A DNA stretch of 64,000 nt from Podarcis raffonei (GCF_027172205.1 NC_070607.1:69006831-69070830), one strand, 5' to 3'. Positions 51,930 through 63,383 are shown, numbered from the stretch's first letter. The notes: generated from the letters alone by a model not told the origin. Numbers and translations are program-made.

Positions 51930-54492
51930 ATTAGACTCGATTATAGCTTTATTTAATTGGTACGAATTTTCCCTCCCAAGCAGAATCTTCCGGTTCCCTA
52001 TTTGAAACAGAGCTGAACCTGGTTTTTCCAAGGATCTTGGCCCCATGAGCCAAGTATATTCTGCCACCGTATTATGAATAAGTCAGCAGCACATCAGCAA
52101 TTATTTCAACCTCTTATCAGATCAGAAATCACACACTTCTGGTCTTCTGTGACCCAACGGGAAGCAGAAAAGCAGCAACCTTTTGAATTCAGGAGATCAA
52201 TATAATCTGGGAACTATCTAGCTCCCAGGGCAAACCTACCCACTTCTATCAAGACTGCTGAATTTGTCAAGACAATAGAGTTTAGTATCAGCCTATGAAA
52301 AATATATAAAAAACAGGCCCTAAACAGAGCACACTGTTACATTATACAGTACACAGATGCATTCCCTTAGCTCAATACAAGCTCAAGACGCCTGCATGAT
52401 GCAAGCAGAACAAATCATAGACCCAATATAGTCCCACCCGCACCCAAAGTTTTTTGTAGCAACATAACTGCTTGGGGAAAGGCTATAAAATTGGCTTGTC
52501 TGTCCCTCCAGATGTCCAAAACCGTAATCTGAAGTCTCCGCTGACCAGTTTGCTAAGTTATTTCCACATATTGCAAACAGCATGTTTCATAATTAAAAGG
52601 CTTGGGGATTTCCCATGAGGAGGCTATAGCAGTGAATAGGGAAGTTTGCAGAATGCCAGTTTTAAACCAGGAAAATGGGGGTGGGATTGGACTACATACA
52701 CTTTAATAGAACTGGCAATGCATCAGTGTCCAGCAAGTTTAGCAAATATAGAATAAACACTTCCCAGTTGTTGAACATCAAAATTGCTGCTACATCAAAA
52801 TTGACATTATTACCATAGAACACTGTGTGACTACTTGGACCTAGGCTGAAAAAACAATCCTCCATCAATGATTTAGAAATCTATGGTTTCTGCGTTAATA
52901 TATAGTTCACTTTACTCAACCATTAAATATATTTTGGAAAATTCATTTCATTTTTGGAGAGTGGCTGTCTAACAGGTGTAATTGATTGTGCAAGTCACTA
53001 TCATGAAACAGTCAGGGTAAGATATTTGTATGAACATCTTAAGCCAACTGTTTTCTTCTTCTTCCTCTCCTCCTCCAGCTTGGGAAAGCACTGGACCCCC
53101 TGCCGCCCACCCCCAGGGTGGCAGAAGTCAGTCATTATAAATATAATCCAGCTCCCTTTCCAAAGCCTCTATAACCCAGCACTCAGGCTACCGCAGAATG
53201 TATAAAATCCCTTGTACACTGCTGAATAGGACACTTTCATCAGGGAGAGCTAAGCTCATGAGAAACCTGGCTCTTTCTTTAAATTGGTGTCCCAGCAGCC
53301 CTGGTAGGAGATCCTTTTGCATGCCTTTCACCCACCTCAGCTATGAAAGATTTACACTTCCCTACAGTGTGAAAATATGCAGCATATGCCGGGATGCACT
53401 CAAGAGTTCAGATAGTGCAGGATTCAAGACCCCCCCCCCACCCCTGAAGTTTTAAAACACTGAATCTTCACCCCTGCCCCAAAGACATTGTAAAGACTGC
53501 AGCCAAGAGCCCTAATAACCTTCAGCAGAAGCACAACTAGAAAGCAGTTCTAAGTGCACAAGCCACAGAAATTATTTGGATTCAAAACAAAACAGGAGAC
53601 CCACCACTTTCACATGGTTTGACAACACAGGAATCAGGGCCGGGGGGGGGGAGGAATGGCACCAACATATACAGTAACTCTCTCCGTTAGCACCAATGGA
53701 ATGTTAGCGCAATGGATGCGTGCAGATGTGACAAGCGCGCTGGGGGAGCTCACTTGCCACACTTGTGCCACACACACACACAGTCTGAGCTCAGGAGGAT
53801 TCTGCTTTTCCAGTTTGAGTAGAAGCTAGGTTAGCACAGCATTGATTGGCCAGCCCTTGAGTCACTCATAAATGTTCCCCACCCACCCAAAGCATTGCTC
53901 TGTACAGCGCCAATTAGCTGACAGCCATGGCTGATTCATGAAACCTCTCCACTTTCTCAGAGCATGTTCCAAAGAGTAAACAAAAAACCAACCAAGACCA
54001 AGCAAATACTCGCACAGAAAAAACCTTTTTGTCAAAATGCTAAACATCGCAAGAAGCAGGTTACGTATGAAGGCCGGGAGCGGTGGTGGTGCGGAATAAA
54101 CGCAAAGCAAGACAGCTCACCTGAAACATGGCGGCCGTGTGGTGAGAAAGGAGAGAGAGACTGCTTTGGATTGTGTGTCAGCAAAGGAGCAAAGGCAGGG
54201 GAAAGTGGCGCTCACCCTGAACAACCAACCCTCCCCACCCCAAAAGCCCACTCCTGTTTTCAGGAACGTCTGTACACAGCCTATGTTTCTGGTGCCAATG
54301 CAGGAAAAAAAGAAAAGATTCAGAACATAATGCCAAAGAGACAAATAGCTGAGAAGGTGGCAAGTAAGATGGGCAGGCACAAGGTTGGGAGGGGGACTTA
54401 TTAATGCCACATGTTTGGGTGAACACTGGATTCTGGGGGGGGTTCAGAAGGGGAGAAGAGGGATTGTCTGGATACAGAAGATGGTCGCTTGC
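51930..54492 (-). other. NDRG3: NDRG3 3' UTR (inferred extent)
   Basis: No recognised repeat and an AATAAA on the minus strand at 51953-51948. A shorter UTR ending at another signal cannot be excluded. Small open frames on either strand here (53964-54404, 54117-54426) look incidental. Confidence 0.4.
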
Positions 54493-57400
54493 TTAGCAGG
54501 ATACTTCCATAGTCTGAGGAGCACCAGCTGCTCCAGGAATTCCAGTTGCTGCCTCCCCTGGGTTGCTGGCTTGAGACCGTGTTTGGCTGCTCTCTCCAGA
54601 GCCAACGCTGGAGGACGACTGGGTCCGGGAGCGGATCAGTCTGGTCATACTTGCAGATGGCACTGGAAGGAGAGAGGCAGTGAAGACCAGAAATAAGCAA
54701 GTTTTGTTTTACCTTACTAGAAAATGCCTTCGAAATGGAAGAAGCGTAAAGTGGAAGGGGGGGGGGGAGTGGTGCTGCAGGAAAACAAACAAAAAGACGC
54801 ATCACCTTTTTGGAGCTGCCTCCAAGGCAATAGCGCAATGTTACACTGGCAAATGCAAGTTTCCCAAACCCATGTGTACCATGGTGAAACAAATGTGGGG
54901 GGGGGGCATTGTAAAGGAGAAACAGCAGGTGGGAATAGGTGCTTAATCCTTCCAACCTCCCCTGCAGATACAATCCCAGCCAGCTGCTCCACCCCCACAT
55001 TCCCTAGTTGTGCTTTCATTTTGTACCCCTCCCACTTGCAAGTGCCCCCTCCACATCTGCTGTCTGATAGGGTTGCCGTATTTCAAACAGTGACAACCCG
55101 GACAGAAAAGTTGTTGAGTTTTGCCCAACCCTGTTGGACAGACATTGCTAGAGGCAGCGGTCTTCCGGAAATCCCAGACATATGGCAAACCTATGTATGA
55201 GGAAATTCCGGGGTTGAGAATTCTGTTTTATTTTAAGCATATGGTTCCATTCTCAGGTATGAAAATGAAATGCACGCATATGATTGAGGATGCTTAAGGC
55301 CTGATGTGCATACCTGCCAAAGACTCATTGCAATGCAGTCACCTCTCTGTGTGTGAATAAGAGGCTGCTCACATAGTAGTTTAAAAAAAGAAGATGATGA
55401 TGCGAGGAATAATAGAATTTACTCCTGGATCATCACTGAGCTGCAGAACCATGCAACAGTCAACCAAATGCAAATGAAACCACTAAGAAAATTGTAGCGC
55501 AAGAAGCGTACAGTGGGATGGCCTAAGAATGCAAAATGTCGCCAGGCCATGCTAGAAGCAGAGTAACGCATCAGAAAAAAAAGTAACTCAGTCAAACCAG
55601 CCACACACTTGTAGATACCTGACTCAGTGCTCAGGTGACTGAGCTGCACGTAAGGGACTGGAAGTAAAGACAAGAGAGGGAATGGGAAATAGAGGTTAGT
55701 GTAGACATGACATGCCTAGAAGAATATATGCTGCTTGAGCACCAAGCCTGAACACTCAGTCTTTCAGTATTTGCAACATGGTAGAACTTCAGGCAATGTG
55801 CTTAACACCGCACTAGATGACCTGCAAATATAGTTTCTACTTTCTTGGGCCTTTAAATGTCAAGTGATTTCCCGCCCCCCAACCCTAAAATTAATTTCTG
55901 TCAATGTACCTTCTTTTTGCTACAGGCACACAGATCAGGAAGACAGGTGATGCAGGAATTTCCCCCCGATGAAGTTACCTGTAGCAAAAGGCTTGATCCT
56001 GTTTTGAATACAAGTACAGGGCTGCCAATCTTACCACAGGATAGACCTTGGCAATTAACATTTTCCTTTCTGGAACTCTCCCAATTTAACCCACTCACTG
56101 AGGAATTTGGGAATCTGGACAAATATGCCTACAGTTCAGACAAGGCCTTCTTCCAAGTCCAGCAATATACATGGCCCATATTGGCCAATAGTGAAAAACA
56201 CCAAGTCTCAATGGGGGGGGGGGGGAATAGACCTATCAGCAGCCTGGTGGGGTCTGAATGACAGGTAATTCCCAATCCTGCCCTCTGTGAAATAAGACAG
56301 TGTTGTTATAACTTACTGTAGCCCATTCCCTGCACGAAATACTTGAAGGCTTCAGTCAGTTTCCCAGGCTGAAAAAATAAATATAAATATAAGCATAAGC
56401 ATAAACATAGCCATATTTATACCCCTAAAAGCACACAAGATGCAGGAGACCCACTAAAATAAGAGCTCACCTGCACGACTTGAGGGAGCCCTCCACAGTC
56501 TGCCATCTGCAAGAAGAAATGGGGAAAGGAGAGAGTCAAAACCAAGATAAAATGACATTCAGCTGAAAATGCTGAGCAAACAAATGAAGCCTAAATTAGC
56601 CCAGCAAGTGGTGGATTATAGCATCAAGCTGAGACACAGTGTCTATTTCCAGCAAACATAGCTTTAAATTGAAGTTTCCTCAGGGAAAGAAAATGAATAG
56701 CATGCTGAGACGGGGAGCCTTCAGTGACATTAGCCACTGGGGAAGACGGCGAAAGGGAAGTATATTTAATAGGGTTGAGGTTAGCCCTCATTTCTGGATT
56801 TGGACTAAGAGGAAGCACAGCTGTTAACAAACCCATTCCCTGCTGCCATTGCAGCGCAGGCTCCAGAGTACACTTAAATGCAGGTATACAACTCCAATTT
56901 CTTCCTCTGTCATAACACTAGAACTCAGGGACCTCAAATGAAGACTCAAGGCAGGCAAAAGAAAATACTTCTTCATGCGGGGCATTGTTAAACTATGGCA
57001 TTCACTCTCGCATGAGATAGTGAAAGATATCAACTTGGATGCCTTTAAAAGAGTATCACAGAAGTCAATGGAGAATAAGGATGTCACAATTGCTATTGCC
57101 CTCTGGATCTGCTTACATGCTTCCCATAGGCATCTGGTCAGCCATTGTGAGAACAGAGTTATGAACTAGATGGGGCCTTTGGTCCAATGCAGCAGGCTGT
57201 TCTTATGTAGTGGAGGATGGCAAACCAGGAACCACAATGAACTCTGGAATGACAGCCCCCAAGACAGCCACTCATAGTTGATGGTTACCTTCAAGAGTGT
57301 TGTATTCATTGGATCCAGCCGTGAATTGCATTCAACCTACAAAGCACAAAACAGCATTTATTTCCCCCCTCCGTTATTTATCTAATTCATAGTTATTACC

Positions 57401-57699
57401 AAGGATCCAGCGAAGGTGGGGACTGGATACAGGAATATCATACTTTAGCAGCAGCACATCGAAGTAAGGGATTTGGTGGATAAGATACAATGTCCCTGTT
57501 CTTTCTCGGTAGTCGTGACCACCCTGTAGAACGCCTTTCCGTCAGATGTCAAGGAAATAAACAACGATCTGACTTTTAGAAGGCAGCCCTGTTCAGGGAA
57601 ATTTTTAATGTCTGATGTTGTATTGTGTTATAATTTGTTGGAAGCCGCCCAGAGTGGCTAGGGGAACCCAGTCAGATGGGCAACATAAGGAAGAAGAAG

Positions 57700-57760
<61 letters not shown>

Positions 57761-60700
57761 TAGGATTGAGAGTTTTTCCGGGTATCTGATGTGACTGATA
57801 TATGCCCATATGAAAGATGCATGAACATGTAGACCAGAGGTACCCAATGTGGGGAACTCCAGATGTTGTTGGACTCCAATTCCCATAATCCTCACACAGC
57901 ACAGACAAAGATGATAGGAACTGTAGTCCCAAAACACAGAGTGCACAATGTTGGTTATATCTAATAAAGTCTAGTTATGACATCAAAAGCCAATACAGTG
58001 AATAAAAAGCTGGACTTGGAAGTCCTGTGTTCAAATTTCTGCTCAGCCATTAAGCTTGCACAGCCTTATCTAACCTTAATGTTAACAGCAGAATAAAATG
58101 ACACAAATGAAACACTGAGGCAAGTCTCCAGGAAGCACAAAGGAGGGACAAGACATACATTCTAAATTTCTCAACCTCCACAATTGACACTGAAAGCAGA
58201 GATGCAGATTCACTGTTAACTATAGCAGCCAGAAAAACTGTGGTGCTGAAAACTCATTTGATTTGAGAACAGAGAATTTGAGAGGGAAGTGGCAACACCA
58301 ATTCACACAACCACATCTCTCAGGGCTTGTGTTGATGTTATTTTACCCACTTGAATCTTTGTGAGAGCAGAAGGGAATGAACTGAGAGACAGAGAGAGAA
58401 AAAGAGTCGCTCAATATACATTGCCTTTATAACATCAGAATGGGCTGCATGGATCTAGACACAAGTATCTAATCACCAGCACCCCAATCTGTGCCTAACT
58501 GGTAGGATATGTATGTTGAAACTTGCCCAGATATTAACTACAGTTCAGAGATGAGATCCCCCACCCTCCCCTTGAACGTTATGACACCAGGAGGAGAAAT
58601 TATACATGTGTCAAAGAGCTTTGACAGCTCATGAGTAATTAAAAGTATTTCATAACTCAGCTTATGACAGCTGTCAGACTTACTATTGCTAAATTTTGGA
58701 GTACTTTGAATGGCAATCTTTTTGAAATCTGATTTTTACAGATTTGGGACTTAGCTCTGATGGACAAGCTAACAGATAAAGTACGGCAATGATGGATTAA
58801 TAACAAAAATCAGACAAAGTTTATTTTTAAAAATGGTTCCGCTTTCTTTCTTATGCCCTCACAAAAGAACATGAATACAGACCACCAGCAATTCAAGGAG
58901 ACCTGTGGAAGGACACCTTCATTTGCCAGGCAGAATACTTTTCAATAATTCCTTGACTATTCTGCTATCACAAAACTGTATTTTGTGGGGTGGGGAAATG
59001 GGAACTTTGTTATGATTATATATTGTGATATATGAAAATCAATAAGTGAATAATTTAAAAAGCAATGGCCTGTATTTTATTCTCACACAAATTCAAGACT
59101 CATGGATACAAGCAAACCTCTCACTTGATAAATACTACTTGAATGGATTGTGTGAAATTTGCAGAGTTCTATCTTCCAAGAAGGGACGCGGGTGGCGCTG
59201 TGTGTTAAAGCCTCAGCGCCTAGGACTTGCCGATCGAAAGGTCGGCGGTTCGAATCCCCACGGCGGGGTGCGCTCCCATCGTTCGGTCCCAGCGCCTGCC
59301 AACCTAGCAGTTCGAAAGCACCTTCGGGTGCAAGTAGATAAATAGGGACCGCTTACCAGCGGGAAGGTAAACAGCGTTCCGTGTGCTGCGCTGGCTCGCC
59401 AGATGCAGCTTGTCACGCTGGCCACGTGACCCGGAAGTGTCTGCGGACAGCGCTGGCTCCCGGCCTATAGAGTGAGATGAGCGCACAACCCTAGAGTCTG
59501 GCAAGAATGGCCCGTATGGGCAGGGGTACCTTTACCTTTACCTTATCTTCCAAGAAAGGAAGGAAGTGGAAAGTAAGGAGTATAATAACCAGGCATACTT
59601 ACCACAGCTTCAACTGCTGGTGAGCTGTCCCCAACCACTAATAAGACAGGACACCTGTACAAAATCCACAGGATAAAGTTGTAGTCTGCACAATTTAAAC
59701 AAGCATCAACTCCTGCTGTCATAAATTCTGCTGCTTTATTTTTTGCTAAGAGTTGCTAGCATTTCTATAAAGCAACCCTAAACCAAGAAAATACCATCAT
59801 TTGTATTACAGTTCCTGTTCATTTGAATACCCTACATTTCTGGTCTGCAATACATCTCCATTGCTCCGCAACAAAACATCCCACCATACTAGCTATTGGA
59901 GTCTTGGGAGAACCCCCAGAGAAGATTTGGGGAGATGCAGGAGGTGTGTGTGGGGGGGGGAAGGTTTGTTGCACAAGCAGAAGACATTCCGTGCACAAAG
60001 TGACTTCACCGGATACAACTTCACGTTCATGAATACTTCATTATGCTGTATTTCTATACTAGATCACTATTTCTTAATGTACTTAATGCCAGTGTACATT
60101 CATTCATTCAGACATGCATGTACCAACTGATAGAGCCACTGGGAAAGTGAACTCACCATATTTTGTTCACATGTACAACTTTTCCCCCACGATGGAGCTT
60201 GGGGAAATAATTATCTGTGCTTTAGGGCAGATACCCACTGTGCAGTGCAATGACTGGCTGAAGGCCTGTGACATGAAACATCACCCCAGCAACAGTTTTT
60301 CAAACATCTGAAGGGCTATGACATAAATGGATCACATTTGTTTTTTGTTGTTCCAGAGGGTAAGACCACAACCAACTGGTTTGAATTACAAAAAAGGGGA
60401 TTTCAACTGAACTTTAGGAAGAATCGCCACGGTGAAACAGAATGCCTAGAAGGCATTCCTTTGTTAGAGGTTTTTAAGCGGAGTCTGCAATGCAAATCAA
60501 TGGATTTCCTGCATCCGCAGGGGGTTGGCGTTTAACTGACTTGGAGGTCTTTTCCAACTTTAGGAGAGAGAAATGAATTAAATAAAAATAAAGGCAGTTA
60601 GATAGCCTGAAGTAGATATTTGGGGTGCAGATAACTCAATTAGTGTCCAATTTGCAAGTTGTTCTACCAAAAGCATTGCAAAAGGAGATAAATCATGTAC

Positions 60701-61489
60701 AACATTAATATTTTTAAAGGATGTGGAACTCTGGGTACACAGGCAATGGGGAAACAGAGGAAACAGAATATGGCTAAACTTAGAAAAGGAATTCCACATA
60801 TTTTCAAGCACAGGTTCAAAGATGACCAAGATAAACTTACTTGAGTGTTTTTCCTGCCTCTTCAGTCATACCCAAGACTGGCCTCTCAATGTCCAGATCT
60901 CTACGGCTAGGAAGACAATAGGAGAGGAACAAGTCAAACAAGGCTGGGATGGAGGCGATGTGGGCATTGCCTAACTCAGGCATCCCCCAATTCGGACCTC
61001 CGGAAGTTTTGGGACTACAACTCCCAACACCCCTAGCTAACAGGACCAGTGGTCAGGGATGATGGGAACTGTAGTCCCAAAACATCTGGAGGGCCGTGTT
61101 TGGGGGTGCCTGGCCTAACTACTCTACGAGGTGCACAATTTCCCTCTTGTTACCAACAAGAGGCACATGTGCTTTAGTCCCCATCCACCCCTCAGTTTGC
61201 CACATGACTACTTTATCTCCTAGTTGGTTGCTCTATTCATAAGCTAGAAAGCATAAAAAGAATGAAGCAACCAGACTAAGATTTTGCTTAGATAAAAAAA
61301 GCCCTGACAACTAGAACAACATTATAGGGACACGTGTCGATGGCACTGGATCTTAAACTGAAGAAGGGAACCTGGCAAGCTTCTTGAACGAGGGAGGCTC
61401 TTTGATTTTTTTTAAAACAAAGGCTATTCCAATATACATGCTGTCAACTGCTGCAGAAGCACTATGTATGCACAATTATACTTTCAAGG

Positions 61490-61524
<35 letters not shown>

Positions 61525-63383
61525 AGGATTCTATACCAGTCTTGTACCTGTTATAGGAGGTGACAAAGAGCTGCAAGTTCTCCTGATTGATGTCCTGTGC
61601 AATATGAAGTCTGTAGGTCTGGATCAGCTCCAAGTTAGCTTGCAGTTCTTCCTGGTGAAGAATGACAAATATTCTAATCAGTTGTCTTGCTAACCATGCT
61701 ATTTTTTTTAAAAAAAGCAAATATGCAAGGAATTTGTCATATGGAACTACAAAAAACCCTTTCAATACAAGCTTTCAAACATGGCTTTTAAGACTCATTT
61801 GCTCTAGTTTGCCTTTTACAATGTTTTTAATGGAACTGATTCCTGAAACTTGGCACTTCTTTATAATTCTGATTATGTGGTTTTTGTAAACACTCTGATG
61901 TATTTCAAATTAAACTCCTTTAGTTGTACACCACATTGAGAGGCCTACGCCCTAAGAGACAGAATGTCAACACACACTTTTTTTTTACTCATCCAACAAC
62001 TCAAAACTGAGACAGTAATAATGTTATTGTAAGCAGCTACTGAGGTTAGGATCAAAGCAGTTCATTTTTATTTAAAGTTATTTATACTAATAGGCATTTT
62101 CGATATTGGAGCCAGCAGTTGACTTACATGACCAAAATGGTGAGCCAGAACAATGTCCACAATGTTTGTTGTCCACCCAGAAAACTGGGGGGAAAAAAGA
62201 AAAGTCAAATTATTTCAAGTGGTGGCACTACATAGTAGTCAAGCAACACAGAACAGGCTGCAGTCACAACTCCAACACCCATTTACTTTTGAGGAAACCA
62301 CATTAAATCCAATGGATTTTACTTCTGCGCAGACATGATGGGGTTAATGAAAGCTGTAATCCCAGATCTGGAGGGGACCACACTGGCTACCCTGATGAGC
62401 ATAAATCTGGCAAACAATTATACAACAGTGCATATGAAGGCAAAAGTAAGTATTTTTTTTTCTTGTTTAAAAGTTCCATCCCACTGGCTCTTTGTTGTTG
62501 TTGTTGTTTAGTCGTTTAGTTGCGTCCGACTCTTCGTGACCCCATGGACCAGAGCACGCCAGACACCTCTGTCCTCCACTACTTCCCGCTACTTAACCTC
62601 TTTTTTATTTATTTTTTTAACTGCCTGTTGCATTCCATATGCATTGCCATAGAAAAAGTACCGTATTTTTCTGTTTATAAGACTAATTTTCCCCCCTGAA
62701 AAATTAGGGGGCGTCTTATACTCTGGGCCATGAGTAGGCAAACTAAGACCTGGGGGCCGGATCCGGCCCAATCACCTTCTAAATCCGGCCCACGAACGGT
62801 CATGGAATGAGCGTGTTTTTACATGAGTAGAATGTGTGCTTTTATTTAAAATGCATCTCTGGTTTATTTGTGGGGCATAGGAATTCGTTCATTTCCCCCC
62901 CAAAAAATATAGTCCGGCCTCCCACAATGTCTGAGGGACAGTGGACTGGCCCCCTGCTGAAAAAGTTTGCTGACCCCTGCTCTGGGCCATCTCCCCCCCC
63001 CCATTTTCTTAAATCTGAGTCCCCCAAAATAGGGGGCGTCTTATAGATGGAAAAATACGGTATATAGAAAAGTATATTCTTTGGCTCTGTGTCAGCTACA
63101 TGGTTGGGTATTTCTAGTGATACAACGTAAGTAATTAGAATAAAGAAGAGAAGAGTTTGACCTTTGCTTTAAAAAAGCAAACAAATGAAAGGCAAAGCAG
63201 TCATCAATAATATCAAAGCATTCACTAAAACCTAATTCCAGTAACTGAATAATGTAAATCAGCATTGGCATTCCAATTATGGAAGAACAATCCTACCTTG
63301 GATGCTGCCCAGTCCATCCATCCTTTTCCACATGGGTCAATGTTAACAAGTACCAGACCTTCCACCAAGTCAGGGTGATGCAA
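51930..63383 (-). CDS. NDRG3: NDRG family member 3, 3' part (5' exons outside window)
   Basis: NDRG3 is a cytoplasmic alpha/beta-hydrolase-fold protein without the catalytic triad, implicated in lactate and hypoxia signalling. Minus-strand exons in transcript order: 63383-63297, 62184-62128, 61651-61548, 60906-60841, 59654-59603, 57336-57289, 56506-56471, 56368-56317, optional 55657-55619, 54662-54493. Phases join to 223 codons plus stop without the optional exon, matching human residues from about 153 to the C-terminus. [55 protein letters not shown] and the end QTMEVSC identify it. The Ser/Thr-rich tail has one SRTQSSSS block. NDRG1 differs by its decapeptide tail repeats, absent here. Confidence 0.96.
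54493..54662 (-). CDS. NDRG3: NDRG3 last coding exon
   Basis: [20 protein letters not shown], then a diverged Gly/Ala-rich piece, ending APQTMEVSC and TAA at 54495-54493. MEVSC is the shared NDRG2/3/4 C-terminus. Confidence 0.97.
55619..55657 (-). CDS. NDRG3: NDRG3 optional 39-nt microexon
   Basis: Between CTTCCAG and GTATCT lies a 39-nt stretch reading (I)[12 protein letters not shown], in the right phase to be included or skipped. Inclusion changes GMGY-M-PSASM to [23 protein letters not shown]. The NDRG4 gene is known to have a closely similar optional segment here. Usage in this species is inferred. Confidence 0.85.
56317..56368 (-). CDS. NDRG3: NDRG3 internal exon (PGKLTEAF)
   Basis: [17 protein letters not shown] plus one base. 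Acceptor TTTCAG, donor GTAAGT. Confidence 0.97.
56471..56506 (-). CDS. NDRG3: NDRG3 36-nt exon ([12 protein letters not shown])
   Basis: Twelve codons identical to human. Acceptor TTGCAG, donor GTGAGC. Confidence 0.97.
57289..57336 (-). CDS. NDRG3: NDRG3 internal exon (VECNSRLD)
   Basis: [16 protein letters not shown], 16 codons. Acceptor TTGTAG, donor GTAACC. Confidence 0.96.
57608..57760 (+). repeat. LINE 3' tail with (GAA)n and (GTA)n microsatellite
   Basis: TTGGAAGCCGCCCAGAGTGG and AACCCAGTCAGATGGGCAAC form a LINE 3' end, followed by GAA units at 57689-57729 and GTA units to 57760. Same tail as 7433-7560 on the other strand. Confidence 0.6.
57838..57945. repeat. CAACTCCCATC-type repeat copy
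   Basis: CCAGATGTTGTTGGACTCC and GGAACTGTAGTCCCAAAACA form inverted arms. Confidence 0.5.
59183..59543 (+). mobile_element. Sauria-type SINE, full length
   Basis: Begins GGGACGCGGGTGGCGCTGTG, has a tRNA-like B box GGTTCGAATCC and ends in repeated CTTTACCTTTACCTT. It is flanked by TATCTTCCAAGAA at 59170-59182 and 59544-59556. The overall sequence matches squamate Sauria SINEs, which use BovB machinery (family knowledge). Located in an NDRG3 intron, antisense to the gene. Confidence 0.9.
59603..59654 (-). CDS. NDRG3: NDRG3 internal exon (LLVVGDSS)
   Basis: [17 protein letters not shown]; a core beta-strand of the fold. Acceptor TACAG, donor GTAAGT. Confidence 0.97.
59885..60015. repeat. Unclassified dispersed repeat
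   Basis: AGAACCCCCAGAGAAGATTT and TTGTTGCACAAGCAGAAGAC match the block order of 43046-43190. Confidence 0.4.
60841..60906 (-). CDS. NDRG3: NDRG3 internal exon (RRDLDIERP)
   Basis: [20 protein letters not shown]; the start matches human GRRDLEIERPILG and the second half is diverged. Donor GTAAGT. Confidence 0.95.
60978..61120. repeat. CAACTCCCATC palindromic repeat, best copy
   Basis: GGCATCCCCCAATTCGGACC at the left and GTTTGGGGGTGCCTGGCC at the right are inverted, enclosing GGGACTACAACTCCCAACA and GATGGGAACTGTAGTCCCA. The whole copy folds as a hairpin. Confidence 0.6.
61491..61520. repeat. (TG)n microsatellite
   Basis: Fifteen TG units. Confidence 0.95.
61548..61651 (-). CDS. NDRG3: NDRG3 internal exon (EELQANLE)
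   Basis: [20 protein letters not shown] then [14 protein letters not shown], nearly identical to human. A (TG)n run at 61491-61520 lies 28 bp past its donor GTACAA. Confidence 0.97.
61770..61960 (+). repeat. Possible LINE 3' tail
   Basis: ACACCACATTGAGAGGCCTA after a T-rich stretch resembles a reptile LINE terminus. Weak. Confidence 0.25.
62128..62184 (-). CDS. NDRG3: NDRG3 internal exon (TTNIVDIV)
   Basis: [19 protein letters not shown], 19 codons, phase 0. Acceptor CCCCAG, donor GTAAGT. Confidence 0.96.
62490..62592. mobile_element. BovB (RTE) LINE fragment
   Basis: TTGTTGTTGTTGTTTAGTCG, GTCCGACTCTTCGTGACCCC and ATGGACCAGAGCACGCCAGA match the BovB stretch familiar from ruminants and squamates. 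BovB is the presumed partner of the Sauria SINE at 59183. Confidence 0.8.
62661..63060. mobile_element. Palindromic CCGTATTTTT element with nested hAT
   Basis: CCGTATTTTTCTGTTTATAA to TAGATGGAAAAATACGG, bordered by TA. Inner arms TTAGGGGGCGTCTTATA and AGGGGGCGTCTTATA occur on both sides. Without the 251-bp insert and one 8-bp repeat it is about 141 bp. Confidence 0.85.
62729..62979. mobile_element. Non-autonomous hAT element inside palindromic element
   Basis: CATGAGTAGGCAAACTAAGA to AAAGTTTGCTGACCCCTG, flanked by a perfect 8-bp CTCTGGGC (62721-62728, 62980-62987). Same family as 10574-10821, inserted in the other orientation. Confidence 0.95.
63297..63383 (-). CDS. NDRG3: NDRG3 internal exon (HPDLVEGL)
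   Basis: [20 protein letters not shown] then GWMDWAASK; part of the hydrolase fold after the nucleophile-elbow position. Acceptor TTTTAG, donor GTAGGA, phase 0 at both ends. It is the most 5' NDRG3 exon in the window. Confidence 0.97.

Noticed and set aside
53964-55200. Cluster of overlapping frames on both strands near the NDRG3 end
   Set aside because: Only the frame ending MEVSC (54662-54493) fits NDRG3; the others are shadows or 3' UTR.
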